This document shows, piece after piece, positions 11,429 through 22,450 of a DNA stretch of 64,000 nt. The stretch is from Acephala macrosclerotiorum. Taxonomy: Eukaryota; Ascomycota; Leotiomycetes; Helotiales; Mollisiaceae. The notes beneath the pieces are model-generated. The model saw only the letters and a program-made list of their open reading frames with translations. It was not told where the DNA came from and did not search any database. The stretch covers positions 108,045 to 172,044 of the forward strand of contig MU119312.1 in the NCBI GenBank assembly GCA_014904845.1, in the 5' to 3' direction. The translations under genes and the position numbers were made by a program. The first letter of the stretch is position 1. The number at the start of each line of letters is the position of its first letter.

Positions 11429-12639
11429 TTCTGTAACGTTCGCAGATGAGGGTATAAATTACGAAATTGCGGCGCAAGGTCTAGTAGAGCCATGTTAGCC
11501 ACATTATTTCTTCTGGAGTCGAGATGCAGCCGGTGGCACCATTGACAGGTTCGATGACTGAGCGGGATCCTCCCTACAGCTAATGAGATGTTGCACATGC
11601 CTTACCCTAATCTCTGATCCTTGGGACGTTCTGACAATTGTTCTGGTCGCTGAATGGTGGGATTGAGTTGATGCTGTCGTGAAGCGGCTCTGTCGCGGGA
11701 CGGAAGGGAAGTATTCGGAATCCTCAGTTGGGGGATGACAAGCAGCAGGAGTGTCGACCGTAATCGGATCGTCGCAGGGATGATGGCGCGTGTGTTTCGA
11801 TCAGGGGATTGCGATTTGGACCTCTTCTCTCAATTTTTCTAGACTTTCATGTTCCTTGCAGGTTGCGTCGTCTGGTTATGAGGAGGTGGATGAAGAAATG
11901 CTCTAGCTTCCTTCGTCGGCGGGAAGGTTGCTGGTGTAAGACACGCACCAAGAGCGACCCGCAACGGTCGGTTAGAATTCAGCTTGAATCTGATGATCTG
12001 GTGCAGTGCTAGAATGCCAATGCGACTGGATTGATGCTCGTATCGAGACGGATGTGATGGCTATTTGTAACAGCGCAAGAATTGAACAATCAATGGGAAC
12101 GTTGAGAGTGTGAAGGGTGAGGGGTGGGTCGTCGTCAGTTCAGCTGGTGGTGGTTGGTGTTGGTGGGACGCAGTTGGCTGGAACTCGTCGAGTTCTTCTG
12201 GCGATGTCCACAGGTCCCTTCTGCTGGGCTGTGCACAATAGCCTATCAAAGCCTATTCAGAGGGGCTTTTCCTCTTTGGGCGACTAGTATGCTGGTCGAG
12301 ATCATAACCCACTGCCGAGGAACCCCTCGAACCCCTACTTTGAGAATTCCTCACATGCCGACGCCTCACAAACATAATCACTTCTATTACGACTTCATAT
12401 TCTGCCAGTTCTCTAGCCTACTAGTCTAGTCCACCAGTCTAGCCAGCCCTTTCCAACTCAATCGCACGTTGACAGAAGCTTAAACGTAAGTTATTCGCTA
12501 GGCTCATGCTCTAAACTCTTAGCCAAGCATCGGTACACCCGTGCTGATGCACATCTGCATCATCTTGGAGCTCCAACTTCAGGTTCTGTAGTTACAGACC
12601 GCTGCTTCTCCTCGGTGGAAACCTCAATTCGACATCACG
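11429..12639. promoter_or_regulatory. Divergent intergenic region, bZIP and acyltransferase genes
   Basis: This 1.2-kb interval separates the divergently transcribed bZIP (-) and acyltransferase (+) genes. It should hold both promoters and probably a long bZIP leader. Only short overlapping ORFs without family resemblance occur. Confidence 0.4.
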
Positions 12640-13601
12640 ATGTCGGTAGGAGATGTTCTCGCGAACATCCGAGGCATCTTCCTCTTCATGCCATGGGCTC
12701 TCTATCTGGTTGTCATGGACTTAGTCCTCTCAATCCTTCTCCCATTCAGTTTCTTCTTCCCCAACGCTGTCTATGATGCCTCTTCCTTCGTAGCCTTCAC
12801 GAACTGGAATTGGATCCAATGCATATTCGAAGTCTTCAATGACGGAAGAATCACAATGTCCGGAGACAAGCTGCCAGAAGGCGAGTCTGCTATCGTGATC
12901 TCGAATCATGTATCATGGACAGACTTCTACATGATCCAAGCACTCGCCCTTCGCGCTGGTATGCTCGGACGCTGTCGCTGGTTCTCCAAGATTGAGCTGC
13001 GCTGGGTTCCTCTTCTCGGGTGGGGCATCTGGGCAATGGGTATGCCTATGGTGAGTCGGCAATGGACGAAAGACAAGAAAGAGCTGGATCGGGTCTTTGC
13101 TGGCATCACGCAGAAGAAATGGCCCACTTGTAAGTCTCCAAACGCATATTATATCAAGTTTCATATGTTAATACTTTTCTTGCAGGGCTCATCAGTTTCA
13201 GTGAGGCGACGAGGTATACTCCAAAGAAGGCTGAGGAGACAAAGAAATGGTGCAAGGAAAACGACAGACCGATTCCGAGACATCTCCTCTATCCGCGAAT
13301 GAAAGGATTCGTGACGACGGTGCAGCATCTGCGAAAGGCAAAACATATGAAAGCTGTGTACGATATGACAATTGCATATGAACATAACCATAAATTTCTC
13401 GAAGCTCCCACAATATGGGAGTCACTTGCGAACGGCGGTCTGAGCACGAAGAAGGGGTATAAATTCCATGTCCATGTTAGAAGATATCTGTTGGCAGATC
13501 TTCCAGAAAGCGATGCAGAATTGGCAAAGTGGTTGGAAACACAATGGGTAGAGAAGGGAGAATATTTAGAAGAGAAGAGAGAGGAGTGGGCGAGGTTATG
13601 A
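12640..13601 (+). CDS. PlsC-type lysophospholipid acyltransferase
   Basis: Exons 12640-13129 and 13186-13601 join in phase (T|GG gives Trp) to 301 aa. The intron is GTAAGT...TTGCAG. The family transfers acyl chains to lysophospholipids or glycerol-3-phosphate derivatives at the ER membrane. Two hydrophobic segments at about residues 12-50 are followed by the catalytic HX4D motif NHVSWTD (His90, Asp95) and the second conserved block SFSEATRYT (Glu170, Arg173). That SEATR form is typical of the LCLAT1/Cst26-like branch rather than FPEGTR of plain LPA acyltransferases. The length is near the usual 300-400 aa. The exact acyl acceptor cannot be told from sequence. Confidence 0.88.
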
Positions 13602-14008
13602 AAGCAGCCACCCGCCAACAGCGCTGATGGAGGCTGATGTTCGGATTTGGGACTGGTCACATTCCAGTGACATGCAACATCCCTTGGGACGTCACTATCC
13701 CTGATTGCAGCAAATATGAGTACACGATACTTGAGAAATGTATATACGATTACGAACGGGGTTCTTTGTTCTCCTCGTCCTCAACCTGTATTGAGACCCG
13801 AATCCGCGCCCCGGTCTCTTTGAACAAAGAAAACCAAATCAAAACCAACATCGTACAGAAGTCGATACAGCACTCATGATGTTCACTCCAACAAAAAATC
13901 ACTCCACATCGCAAATCTTTGCGCCTTGAAGATCAAGAAGCAGTATCGCTCCAAGCAGAAACCACACCATCTCTCCAAAATACCCCTTCACGTCCAGAAC
14001 CACTCAGC
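13602..14008. other. Intergenic region, acyltransferase to membrane protein gene
   Basis: About 400 bp with no supported gene. An open frame enters the following gene at 13919 but has only a TTG there, so this part is treated as leader. Confidence 0.4.
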
Positions 14009-14566
14009 ATGCCATTCCGCTCCTCTTCAATCCAAGACAGAATAATGGACACCGAATCCAAGCCCTCTTTCTTCCCCTTCTCAAACTCACGGGCATCAAC
14101 ATCTCGCCTTGCTCCCTCTTCAGCTCCTCCTCGTCTCCCTCCTACACATGCGCCGGGAATGAATCTACCTCATAAGACGAAATGGAGCCAGTATTGGCTA
14201 TCCGCGACCTCCCCCTCCGTCTGGACCAAAGGAACAAAAGAACGGAAAGACATGGACGGGATAAGCACAGAGGTTGATGAAGGTCTCCTCTCCCGCGTAA
14301 TAGAAGAGCAAAACGACAGAAATTTCAACGAACGTTCAAACTGGGGCGAGGGAGCAGCAGAAACAGAAAGAGAACGAAAAGCAAGGCAGAAGATAATTAG
14401 GATAAGACAGATGCTAGAAATAGGAGCGTTGTTTGGGATCGGGGCGATATTGGTAGGGTTGGTGGTTCTTTGTGTTAGTGCCGGAGGTGTGATGAGGGGG
14501 GTTGTTGATGGAAGGGAGGTGGGGAAGGTTACAGGTGCGAGGTTGCCGGGGCCGAGTAGGCGGTGA
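14009..14566 (+). CDS. Hypothetical single-pass membrane protein
   Basis: A 185-aa protein in one exon, starting at the first ATG of the frame (MPFRSSSIQDRIMD). The N-terminal half is Ser/Pro-rich and probably cytosolic. A charged helix (ETERERKARQKIIRIRQ) precedes one strong membrane segment at about residues 135-158 (GALFGIGAILVGLVVLCVSAG). The tail is short and basic, ending PSRR. There is no signal peptide. The layout suggests a tail-anchored-like protein. I do not recognise the family. The open frame runs 30 codons further upstream but without an ATG. Confidence 0.6.
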   Translation: MPFRSSSIQDRIMDTESKPSFFPFSNSRASTSRLAPSSAPPRLPPTHAPGMNLPHKTKWSQYWLSATSPSVWTKGTKERKDMDGISTEVDEGLLSRVIEEQNDRNFNERSNWGEGAAETERERKARQKIIRIRQMLEIGALFGIGAILVGLVVLCVSAGGVMRGVVDGREVGKVTGARLPGPSRR

Positions 14567-15220
14567 TGTGGAGTCTTGATGTTAAGTGGGAGAGGATAGG
14601 GTAAGGGGTGATATGAAAAAAAGCTTGAAACTGAGAGGGAAGGATGGAAGCGCTATAATGATGCTCTATTACCTTATTACCCTTTAAATGACATAGAGAA
14701 GGTACGTTCTGCTTCTGAGGTTGTCAAGTGTTCCAACCGAGGAGGGAAAGCGCGCTCGCTTCGAGTGAGATCCCAAAAACACCCCTCCCGTGTCGTTCTT
14801 CAATTTCACTTTCCCAAAGCACCTCTCCTCTCTCCTCTCAAGGATATTCTCAAAAGATTAAACCGTTCGTCAACCTTCATCTCTACTAATCTTCATTGCT
14901 GACTGACGCGAGCGGACTTCACTCCTTAGGGTTCTCATTTGAGTATTTATTACTACCCCATCGTCTCGAAGAACCTACGAGCTGGAGATCGTGGGTATCT
15001 CTCAACACGGCGTACGTTCCCATCCACGTTCTCACACGATCTTCTAATTAGATGCGCAGACTTCGGGCTCAACAAAAAGGTCGCGCTCTCGGATTGTGCT
15101 CTCGCGACCTTTCGGGGAACCGCTGAGGACGTCGAGGGCGCGCTTTCAAATAAACTTGTCCTACAGGATACCACAGGGCGCAATGTGCGTTCAAAGATTC
15201 GATGGTTCAACATCAATCAA

Positions 15221-15370
15221 GGTTTCTGAGCTCTTCATTGGGTAAGCTTCACTTAACGCGTTTCCCGCTTTTACTTAAGCTTGAGAAGGGAGATGCTAAT
15301 TAAGCTTCTAGTAGCCTCGCATGGCACACCGACGAGAAGGCCCTCCGAGACAAGGAAGGGCTTCCCTCTC
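15221..15370 (+). pseudogene. Relic of RRM protein gene, copy B (first exons)
   Basis: The reading ELFIG, a GTAAGC...TCTAG intron (15242-15311) and LAWHTDEKALRDK reproduce the start of a glycine-rich RRM protein (consensus MSKLFIGGLAWHTDE). The expected ATG is GTT here. After ALRDKE the frame loses similarity to an RRM. The intron position inside the GG of RNP2 matches copy C, so these are copies of one ancestral spliced gene rather than retrocopies. Confidence 0.6.
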
Positions 15371-15678
15371 TCTCATCCTTCGCTTCCATATCAAATTCCA
15401 CCCACAGCAAAACAATCACAACGACGGATTTGGGTGAAGCACATGAAACCTGGAAAACCCAACCAAGTAACTATCTTGAGGGAAGCCCGGACGCGATCCA
15501 GACTGCTGAAAGCGGCAGAATAGTCCGCTAAAAGATGACCGAGAGTACCGCGGATTGCGCCTTGGTGCAAGATATACATTCAACAAGGAATCAAAATGAT
15601 AGAGTGCTGGACAGCTTGAATCAAACCCAGGATCAAGTGCGCAGAGTCCGCAAATGACGGTAAACTAGGCCAACCAAG

Positions 15679-15830
15679 ATAGCCAAGCTCTTCATTTGGT
15701 ATGCTTGTCTTAGTAGCCATACTCCTCTCACCCCAGCCTTGAATACTAACTACATATCTAGTGGCTCGCACGGCGCACGGATAAGGAAGCTAACCCGGGG
15801 CTCTGGAAGATATCAAAGTCCGTGATGAAA
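15679..15830 (+). pseudogene. Relic of RRM protein gene, copy C (first exons)
   Basis: ATA GCC AAG CTC TTC ATT sits where ATG TCC AAG CTC TTC ATT is expected, so the start codon is lost by G to A. An intron with donor GTATGC, branch ATACTAAC and acceptor ATCTAG (15699-15761) sits at the same place as in copy B. The next exon reads LARRTDKEA with a missing base, against LAWHTDEKA. It is non-functional; the changes are mostly transitions. Confidence 0.55.
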
Positions 15831-16259
15831 TGCACCTACCCTACTAAGAGATAGGATGCCCACGTCCATGCTGCTGCTCTGATGAACGATCGCACAAGAG
15901 GATTTTGGTTCATCATGTGCATGGTCTGCCAACACTTTTTGTGGAGATGGCTACCATGAAGGGCTGGTATAGCTTCAACGAGTCTACCAACGCCAACCCT
16001 TGTTGCGGCTTTTACTTTCTCTAAATGACCAAGTTTGAACAACTTTCCAGCTCTGGGCAAAGGCTGAGCGAAGGGACTTCGTGAAAAGTCCGACGAGTTC
16101 GGTCCAGCCGAGGAATCAGAGCATGGCCTACGATGGCCATTGCTGAACGAGAATGGGCCGAGAGAGTCCAGGAAAGGCTGGGAGGTTGAAAATTCTGAGA
16201 CAAAGATACGAGTACGTTTATTGCCACCACGATGAGATATGTTGCTGACTTGCTGCCAA

Positions 16260-16436
16260 GTCGTCGTTAAGGACCGCGATACTGGTCGTAGCTGTGGCTT
16301 CGGTTTCGTTCAATTCATCAGCGAGCAAGAGGCCGAGGCTGCTATCAACGCCATGAAGATGTTTCAATTAGAAGACCCAAAAGAGCCCTGTATCAGTATT
16401 TATTGTCACTACTCCCCCGTGAACGACGACATATGA
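16260..16436 (+). pseudogene. RRM fragment containing RNP1
   Basis: [18 protein letters not shown] with EAEAAINAM is the centre of an RRM. The RNP1 octamer is close to the canonical RGFGFVRF, with Cys in place of Arg. It follows a possible acceptor (GCTGACTTGCTGCCAAG), so it may be the next exon of copy C. After INAM the reading leaves the family, just where the piece at 203-270 begins. Confidence 0.6.
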
Positions 16437-16611
16437 TGGTTAGTGTGGAGGTTTATTGTAGAATCATGTACATTAGAAGTACCAACTATACTTTGTATCA
16501 CTATACTCTGCCAAAATTTGAACCCGATTGAGAAAGGGAAGCTCCGGGTGTCGGTGTTCGTAAAGGAGGGATAGCCCTAAGGCACCATCAGCTCAGAGAC
16601 ACGCCTCGGTG

Positions 16612-16839
16612 ATGGCCACATCCAGAATTCAGGCATTGGACAAGCTTCACCGCGAAACAAAACCATTCTTTGATTCTCACTTTAATATTGCGAAGAAGGC
16701 CAGTTCGCGGGTCTCTTGGACAGCAGCTTTTCCGCAGCTTGAATTGCGTGAGGGTAGATGGCTTGCAGACGCACTTGATGTTCAGATGCTTTATGGGGAG
16801 GAAGCGTTTTTTGGGGAACTTGCAAGATGGAAAGACTGA
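16612..16839 (+). CDS. Small hypothetical ORF
   Basis: 75 codons from an ATG (MATSRIQALDKLHRETK) to a stop, with no family recognised. The residue composition looks protein-like, but the ORF is short and surrounded by relics. It may be an exon fragment of a lost gene. Confidence 0.2.
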   Translation: MATSRIQALDKLHRETKPFFDSHFNIAKKASSRVSWTAAFPQLELREGRWLADALDVQMLYGEEAFFGELARWKD

Positions 16840-16849
16840 ATGGAATGTT

Positions 16850-18060
16850 TTTCGATGACCCGCGAGAAAATTTGAGCAGAGGAAAGTGAGGCCGCGTTGA
16901 GAATTTGGAAGTGTTATGCTGGATGATAATTACAATAGCATCCGGTGGGCTTACTCATTTTTGAAAGCTCTTAGAGGCTGAGTTAAAGAATCGCTTTAAA
17001 AGCTAGACTGAATATCATCATTAATTATCTGATAAGCTTCCAAAGAAATTCCCACATCCAGAGTGGAAGTGAGTCAAGTGACCAGGTCACTGTCGCTAAT
17101 TAGAGCGCGTTTTCGCAAAATCTGCAACTTCAGCTTCTTCCTCCCCAAACACCTCAAAAACCCTTCGGCCAAATCACACTCTATGAAGACAGTAAGCTGC
17201 TCCCCCCCAGAAGGTATATCTACAGCTAATGCGATATCTAGGCCTTCGCCATAAGAAACATTTCGAAAAATACAGATAACTTTATGGTATGGGGTCCAGA
17301 TCCAATCCAGGTAAAATTACCAACCTTCTGCCTCCACCTTCAGACCTCACTGCACTCTCGTATCTTATGCACCGAATTCACTATTCCCTTGCCTCCTTCT
17401 CAACCTCAATCCAATCTTCCTCAGCCCAACCTCTCGTCCTTGAAGCCTTCAATCCTCGGCGATGCTGACTTCTTCGTAAGGGTCGACGCTGGCGTCGACT
17501 TCGGATGGGCCTGGACCTCCACAATCCTCGAATGCATCAAGTCATCTGTAGGGCAGGTCTGACCTCCATCCAGGTAAACTCAATTTTCTCTTCGTCCTGA
17601 GTTTAAGATGGAAGCTCATATCCCCGATCTGTACATATTCTGACTGCCCGCAGACTTCGAGCAGACAAATCACTCCACCAACTAAGAACGGCTATCCACC
17701 AGCGACTGCAATGATATCGTACCTACCTAACAAGCAAAGGGAGGGTCCACCAGTTACGCCGCGTCACCCCAGCGAGGTTATTCAACTCTTCATACATATC
17801 GTGGGAGGGAGCCGGTGCGCTTCATACGAGGCCTTCGACTCCTAATCGTCTCTCATCACTCAAAGGCACGAAGCGTAAGTCCTAGCTTATTATTTTGAAT
17901 TCTATGCTTCTTTTGGCATTGTGAGAAGAAATGACTAACTTTTGCTGTAGCTTCTGAGCTCCTGGCTCCAGGAGACCAGCGATGTCTCTTTGCTCCAGCT
18001 CACGGTCAACACTATAGCCAAGAGCAGAGAAACAGAAACTCAGAGAGAACTTCACTCTGA
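16850..18060. other. Gene-poor stretch
   Basis: Short ORFs such as 17284-17562 (92 codons, ATG) are present but show no recognisable domain. No repeat was noticed. Confidence 0.3.
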
Positions 18061-18128
18061 GAAGAAGATGGACTCATCCACCACAAGCATCTCAACTTCA
18101 GCAACCACTGAAACAACTACAACCACTG

Positions 18129-18862
18129 CAAGATGGCTACTGATATCGTCAAGGTACGCGTCTCAGATATCTGGCTTTTGCATTTTTCTTATCAGTTCCA
18201 AGCTTGCCAGCTTTCTGAGGAAATACAGAAAATGTGGGATATCGACAATGCTAATCTGCCAACAGGCTCAAGACAGCCGCTTGCTCGGACTTCCTGAGGA
18301 AATCAAGCAGAATATCTTCGCCTCCTGCGATACTGCGCCATGACAGCGACTCCGACGTGAGCTACCCGCACCAGCCTTCTGTGAGACTGGAAGGGTTGCC
18401 GAGAGGTCGTTTTACTAGGGAATCATCAGTCCAAGGGCACCCGGCTTGAAAGCCGCCTTCGTGACACCGCTCACCAAATTCAAATCGCTAACGCAGAACG
18501 CGATAAGAATCGCAACGACTATCAAGATCTATTTCTAGGTATAGAGGTATTGCGCAAGAGGGCAAGAAAGGAAGCTGCGGAGCACTGGAAACAGTGGGAG
18601 GAGGAGGAGGAGGAGGAGGAGGCTTACACCCACCCGTGTCTACATACTCTTGTTTCGAGTTCTATACTTCAGTATGGAGGAATTGCGCACGAAGTCAAGA
18701 AAGTCTGAGGCAGCTTTGGCAGAGGCCAAGAGTCACTGTGCTGAGGAAACCGAGAAGTTGAACCTCAAGCTAAAGTACCAAGACGAGCAATTTAAGGGAG
18801 ACGGTGGGGAGGGAGTGGGATGTATAGGAGTGTATGGAGTTTGTAATATACTGTACTACTAG
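18129..18862 (+). pseudogene. F-box-like / coiled-coil gene relic
   Basis: MATDIVK, a GTACGC...CAACAG intron with a GCTAAT branch, and AQDSRLLGLPEEIKQNIFASC give the typical N-terminus of fungal F-box or F-box-like proteins (LPxEIxxxI). A TGA follows soon after. Downstream, around 18440-18625, a coiled-coil reading (LESRLRDTAHQIQIANAERD onward, then an acidic run from a GGA microsatellite at 18597-18620) continues in another frame. Another coiled-coil piece follows at 18670-18800 (MEELRTKSRKSEAALAEAKS). Together these suggest one decayed gene. Two separate fragments cannot be excluded. Confidence 0.4.
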
Positions 18863-19770
18863 ATCGTAAATCCAATACCTTTGCTGTTTATACTTTTTGC
18901 CTCATTATGCTCCTGCTGCTCGGGTATAATTGTCGTTGTCCTTCACAGCTTTCTGGGATCAGATTCTATTGGCATATTGACAACGATTGAAGGGATCCAT
19001 CTCACGAATATTAGTTCTCATCCTCCCTCTCCTGAATATGTTTCGTCTTTAAGTGCAAGACTGTTTCTAAGTACAATGTTCGTCGTCGTCGTCCGCTGTG
19101 ACTTTGCATGACGGGCTGCTTGGGTCTGCCAGCAGCACCTCCTCAAAATGCGTCCGCTACTCTTTGCTTTCCTGGATTGCACGCTCTCCCATCTTTATAG
19201 CATTTTCAAACGACACTAATCTTTGTTATGCACATTTCCAGCACTTTATCAAAAGTTCTTGACGAACACAAACTCTGCATCCATTGAATTCGTTCCAAGG
19301 CTACAGTGCCATTAAGGAGCTGCGTCTGCTCTAAGCAGGACTCAGCCTGCATTCTACCCCCACTGTCTCAGCTCTTTCTTGTGTCCTCACAATCGCTCTT
19401 TCCCTCAGCTGCACATCTCAAAATCCTTTTATCTCGCAGTCTCGCTTCCTGGTGTTGCCCCTTTCCCTTTCGCAAGACATCCGCCATCCAGCATCCAGCA
19501 CCTCTCCCCACCCAATTTTCCCCGCCCATTGTATACACTCCATCCGGTCCAGTCAAGTCTTGGCATCCCTGCCCATTTCGTAGTATTCCTCGCGGACCTC
19601 CAAGCCCCTATTCCTTCCCGAGCGCCAAGACCTCGCCCCTGAAATCGCTTCCTCTGATGTAGGCGAGCGCGGTCTGTGCAGAAATATCGCTTCCCCTATT
19701 CCAACTCGCTTTGTGTTTAGGCAACAAGTTTGCGGCTATACTATTACATGCAAATAGACGCATTAACATC
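18863..19770. other. Gene-poor stretch
   Basis: No supported coding sequence, only short overlapping ORFs on both strands. Confidence 0.35.
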
Positions 19771-19775
19771 TACTA

Positions 19776-20080
19776 GATATATAGCATAATATTGCAAAGT
19801 ATCGTTTGGTTAGTTGTTGTGTGGTTGTGGTTGATACGTGGTGCTGTGGCGGGGTTGTCTTGCAGCAGCTTCGCTTCGTGGAGGGTTTGCTTCCCTGTTC
19901 AAACTTGCTTGGACTTTGTTTGTGTGTCTACGACCGTTAACTTGTCTATAACTATGGACTTCGAAGTAATATAAGGTATATAGCGGAGTATTGCAAGGTA
20001 TCGTTCGGTTGGCTGTGTCGCTAGCTGGGGTTGATGTTACCATGGTAGTAGGGTTGGAGGTCGTGCAGCAGCCCCGGACT
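19776..20080. repeat. Diverged tandem duplication, offset about 200 bp
   Basis: About 100 bases at 19776-19880 (atatagcataatattgcaaa) recur at 19977-20080 (atatagcggagtattgcaag). Differences are dominated by A/G and C/T exchanges, consistent with RIP on a tandem duplicate. No coding reading is shared. Confidence 0.6.
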
Positions 20081-20349
20081 CGGTTCGCTGCTGCGGCGCT
20101 GGAGACTTCGACAAGGAGGAATCGGGGTTCTGCCAGATGTTAGAGGCGGCTTCGAAAAGGAGACAGAATTTGGTAACTGTTTCCATTTACAACACCTGCT
20201 TTTACCCATAATTGCTGGCATTCAGCGCAGCATCAGCTTTCGTGTGGAGCTGCAGCTATTAAGTTTCGGTGAGCCAAGCGCTCCGCATAGTCTTGATTGG
20301 AAGTCTGCATGTGTATCAGTATTAGATTGCTGGAGATGGCCTGAGGAAA

Positions 20350-21260
20350 AGATTACCACCCACCGACATAGCAGCGAGCTACTACCGAGATCCTGCAATA
20401 TGAAATCACAAAGATGTAGACCCAAGCAAGTGTGCCAAGTATGAGAAGGAGTGCTTCGATTGATATTATACAATACTTGTACAGCGGTGCACAACAAATC
20501 TTCATAAGACGCCCAACTCTCGCTTCCTTCTCCAATTCTCCTCTCGCGCCTAGTATCCTCGTCGTGATCCGTCCTCCACTTCTACACCGCCGTTGAGCTG
20601 GGGGCATTCCCATAGATGAGTATTGTGGTGGAGGTGGTGCAGGTCGATATGGAGTGCCAGCAGGCACGGACCTACCTTCAATATTAGCAGAGTCAAATAG
20701 TTGATTATGTTTCACTCACAGCGCAGCAAGCACTTCCGCGGCCCTCAAAATCAGTGGCGGCGTCGGTAGGCTCTAAGCGTAGTACATACTCTCGCAACGA
20801 GGTCCCCACAGGGTGGGATGGCAGTCAATATTCCAATCTTGAGTATGCTTAAGGTCCTTCGCGGGGTGATCCGGGTTGAAGACATTATCAGGTGGGGAGC
20901 TTAGAGGGAGAGAAGCATGTCTGATAAATTGTCAGCATTATGGCGGCGCAGACTAAGAGAGGCTTCGTCGAAGAATTTTGTGCTGAGGAACGGGAAACTA
21001 CCATCGCAATAGACCTAGACCTGCAATAAGTGCAGTCTTTCATGAAAGAACCTTGATCGTAGTGATCTTGGTCGAAATCCCAGATGGCTCAATGTGCGTG
21101 TGATGACTGCGAGGCATGTGTGACAAAACAGAAGCAGGTAAGAATCCCCCCCTAATGCCGAGTAGAGCGCATAGCTCGCCCGAGAAACCGCTTCCATAGA
21201 CCACGAGGTTGCCGCTGCTTCTTATCAAGAGCCAAAGACCCTGTGATTTGGTTAGCACAA
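20350..21260 (-). pseudogene. Unrecognised minus-strand coding relic with a membrane segment
   Basis: On the minus strand, 20920-20780 reads as an exon-like piece (SPPDNVFNPDHPAKDLKH onward, ending CESMYYA and TAG). Beyond a GTGAGT donor and a TGCTAAT branch, 20680-20353 encodes a Pro-rich piece (PPPPQYSSMGMPPAQRR), then a basic stretch and a clear hydrophobic helix (ISIEALLLILGTLAWVYIF). The splice phases do not fit and the first TAG would end the frame, so it is treated as decayed. Family unknown. The right end (21040-21258) is the inverted copy of the repeat at 1-200. Confidence 0.3.
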
Positions 21261-21309
21261 CGAGCTCGTCAAGTAGACTTCTGTATGCTGCGGCAAGTTC
21301 TAGAGCTTA

Positions 21310-21844
21310 GCAAATGTGAATAGAGAAGCGGGTAGCAGTAGCAGCAAAATCGCCTTGGATTCCGACTCCCTGAGCGAGCATTCCGCCAGCAACCTTCCTC
21401 TCACGGGTAGCTCGACCTTCCAGGCGACAACCTATCTCTCGAATCTTGGACTCCACAACCGTGCCGGCAGAGGCCTTATGGCTACCTAAGACTAGGAGGG
21501 ATCAGTTCCTGTCTGAAGCAAGGCGTGCTCGCAGAATTATCAGCGACATCTACAGTAGCCCCTGGAGTCTTGCTCTTCCCCAGATGGCCTTGCTAAAAAG
21601 CTCGCAGTTGAACCTTGGTCCTGGCTAGCTGGTCCACCTGACAGAGATATGAAATCCAGACGCGTCAGAAGGTTTTCGTCATATTTGTGAAGGTTAGGCA
21701 AGAAGTTTGGAGCGATGGCAGTCGAGTGATTTGGGGGCAAAGTGCGCTAGTGACCACTCGCTTATATTCAACAACAAAAAGCTCCTCCACACCTACCTTT
21801 CGATCTCAAACTATCACCAGAAAACTCTACACAAATAAAGCAAG
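21310..21844. promoter_or_regulatory. Upstream region of the Lys-rich gene
   Basis: About 500 bp between the relic and the small Lys-rich gene. A minus-strand open stretch (21480-21310) is protein-like but unassigned. The part nearest 21845 is the presumed promoter. Confidence 0.3.
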
Positions 21845-22450
21845 ATGGCGTCTACCAGATCAGAGAAGTATGTGTTGAGCGCACAGCATATCAGTCTCCT
21901 CATTCTCTCGCGCGTCTAACGTACTATTTAGGATCATCGCTGGAGGTAGTCGTCGCAGCGCGCGTCTGGCGGACAAGAAGGCGAAGAACGGTATGTATTC
22001 AATCTTCTCCACCACCATCATTCCCATAGCTCTACTTGGGTCGGTCAAAACTGACAAGTCGCGAAAGGTAAAGAGAATTTGGTAATCAAGCCCGTAAAGA
22101 AGACCATTACCAAGGTTTCCAAGGCCATCAAGAAGACTGCCAAGAAGACTACCAAGAAGACTACCAAGAAGACTACCAAGAAGGCTGTCAAGGATACCGC
22201 CTTTAAGATGCCCAAGGGAGTCAAGAAGTCCATTAGGCGACCTTATCCTCCAGTAGCTTTTACTGGTAAGTTATCTTTGAAAGACGCTCCTGGCACCATC
22301 AAGCTAATCTGCAAATTAGGTGGCATGGATGCATCTCCGACCGTAGGAACTATTGCTGACATTTTGGGTTACCGAAATCCTCTCGTTCCTTTTCATTCGG
22401 AGGCGCTTAGAGAGATCGTGCTCGTATCGACTACCGGTTTCTCCAAATAG
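21845..22450 (+). CDS. Small Lys-rich, histone-tail-like protein
   Basis: Exons 21845-21867, 21932-21990, 22068-22265 and 22320-22450 join in phase to 136 aa. The introns have GTATGT or GTAAGT donors, with CTAAC or GCTAAT branch points at the first and last. The N-terminus is MASTRSEK, then GGSRRSARLADKKAK. The centre holds a tandem Lys repeat (KKTAKKTTKKTTKKTTKK, from a 12-bp unit near 22138-22185) like linker-histone H1 C-terminal tails. The last 60 residues are not basic. No winged-helix domain of H1 is present, so it is H1-tail-like only. Nuclear or nucleic-acid binding is inferred from charge. The last intron is in frame (54 bp), so its retention would still give an open product. Confidence 0.6.

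Noticed and set aside
13919..14008. Longer N-terminus for the single-pass membrane protein
   Set aside because: Begins with TTG; no ATG before 14009.
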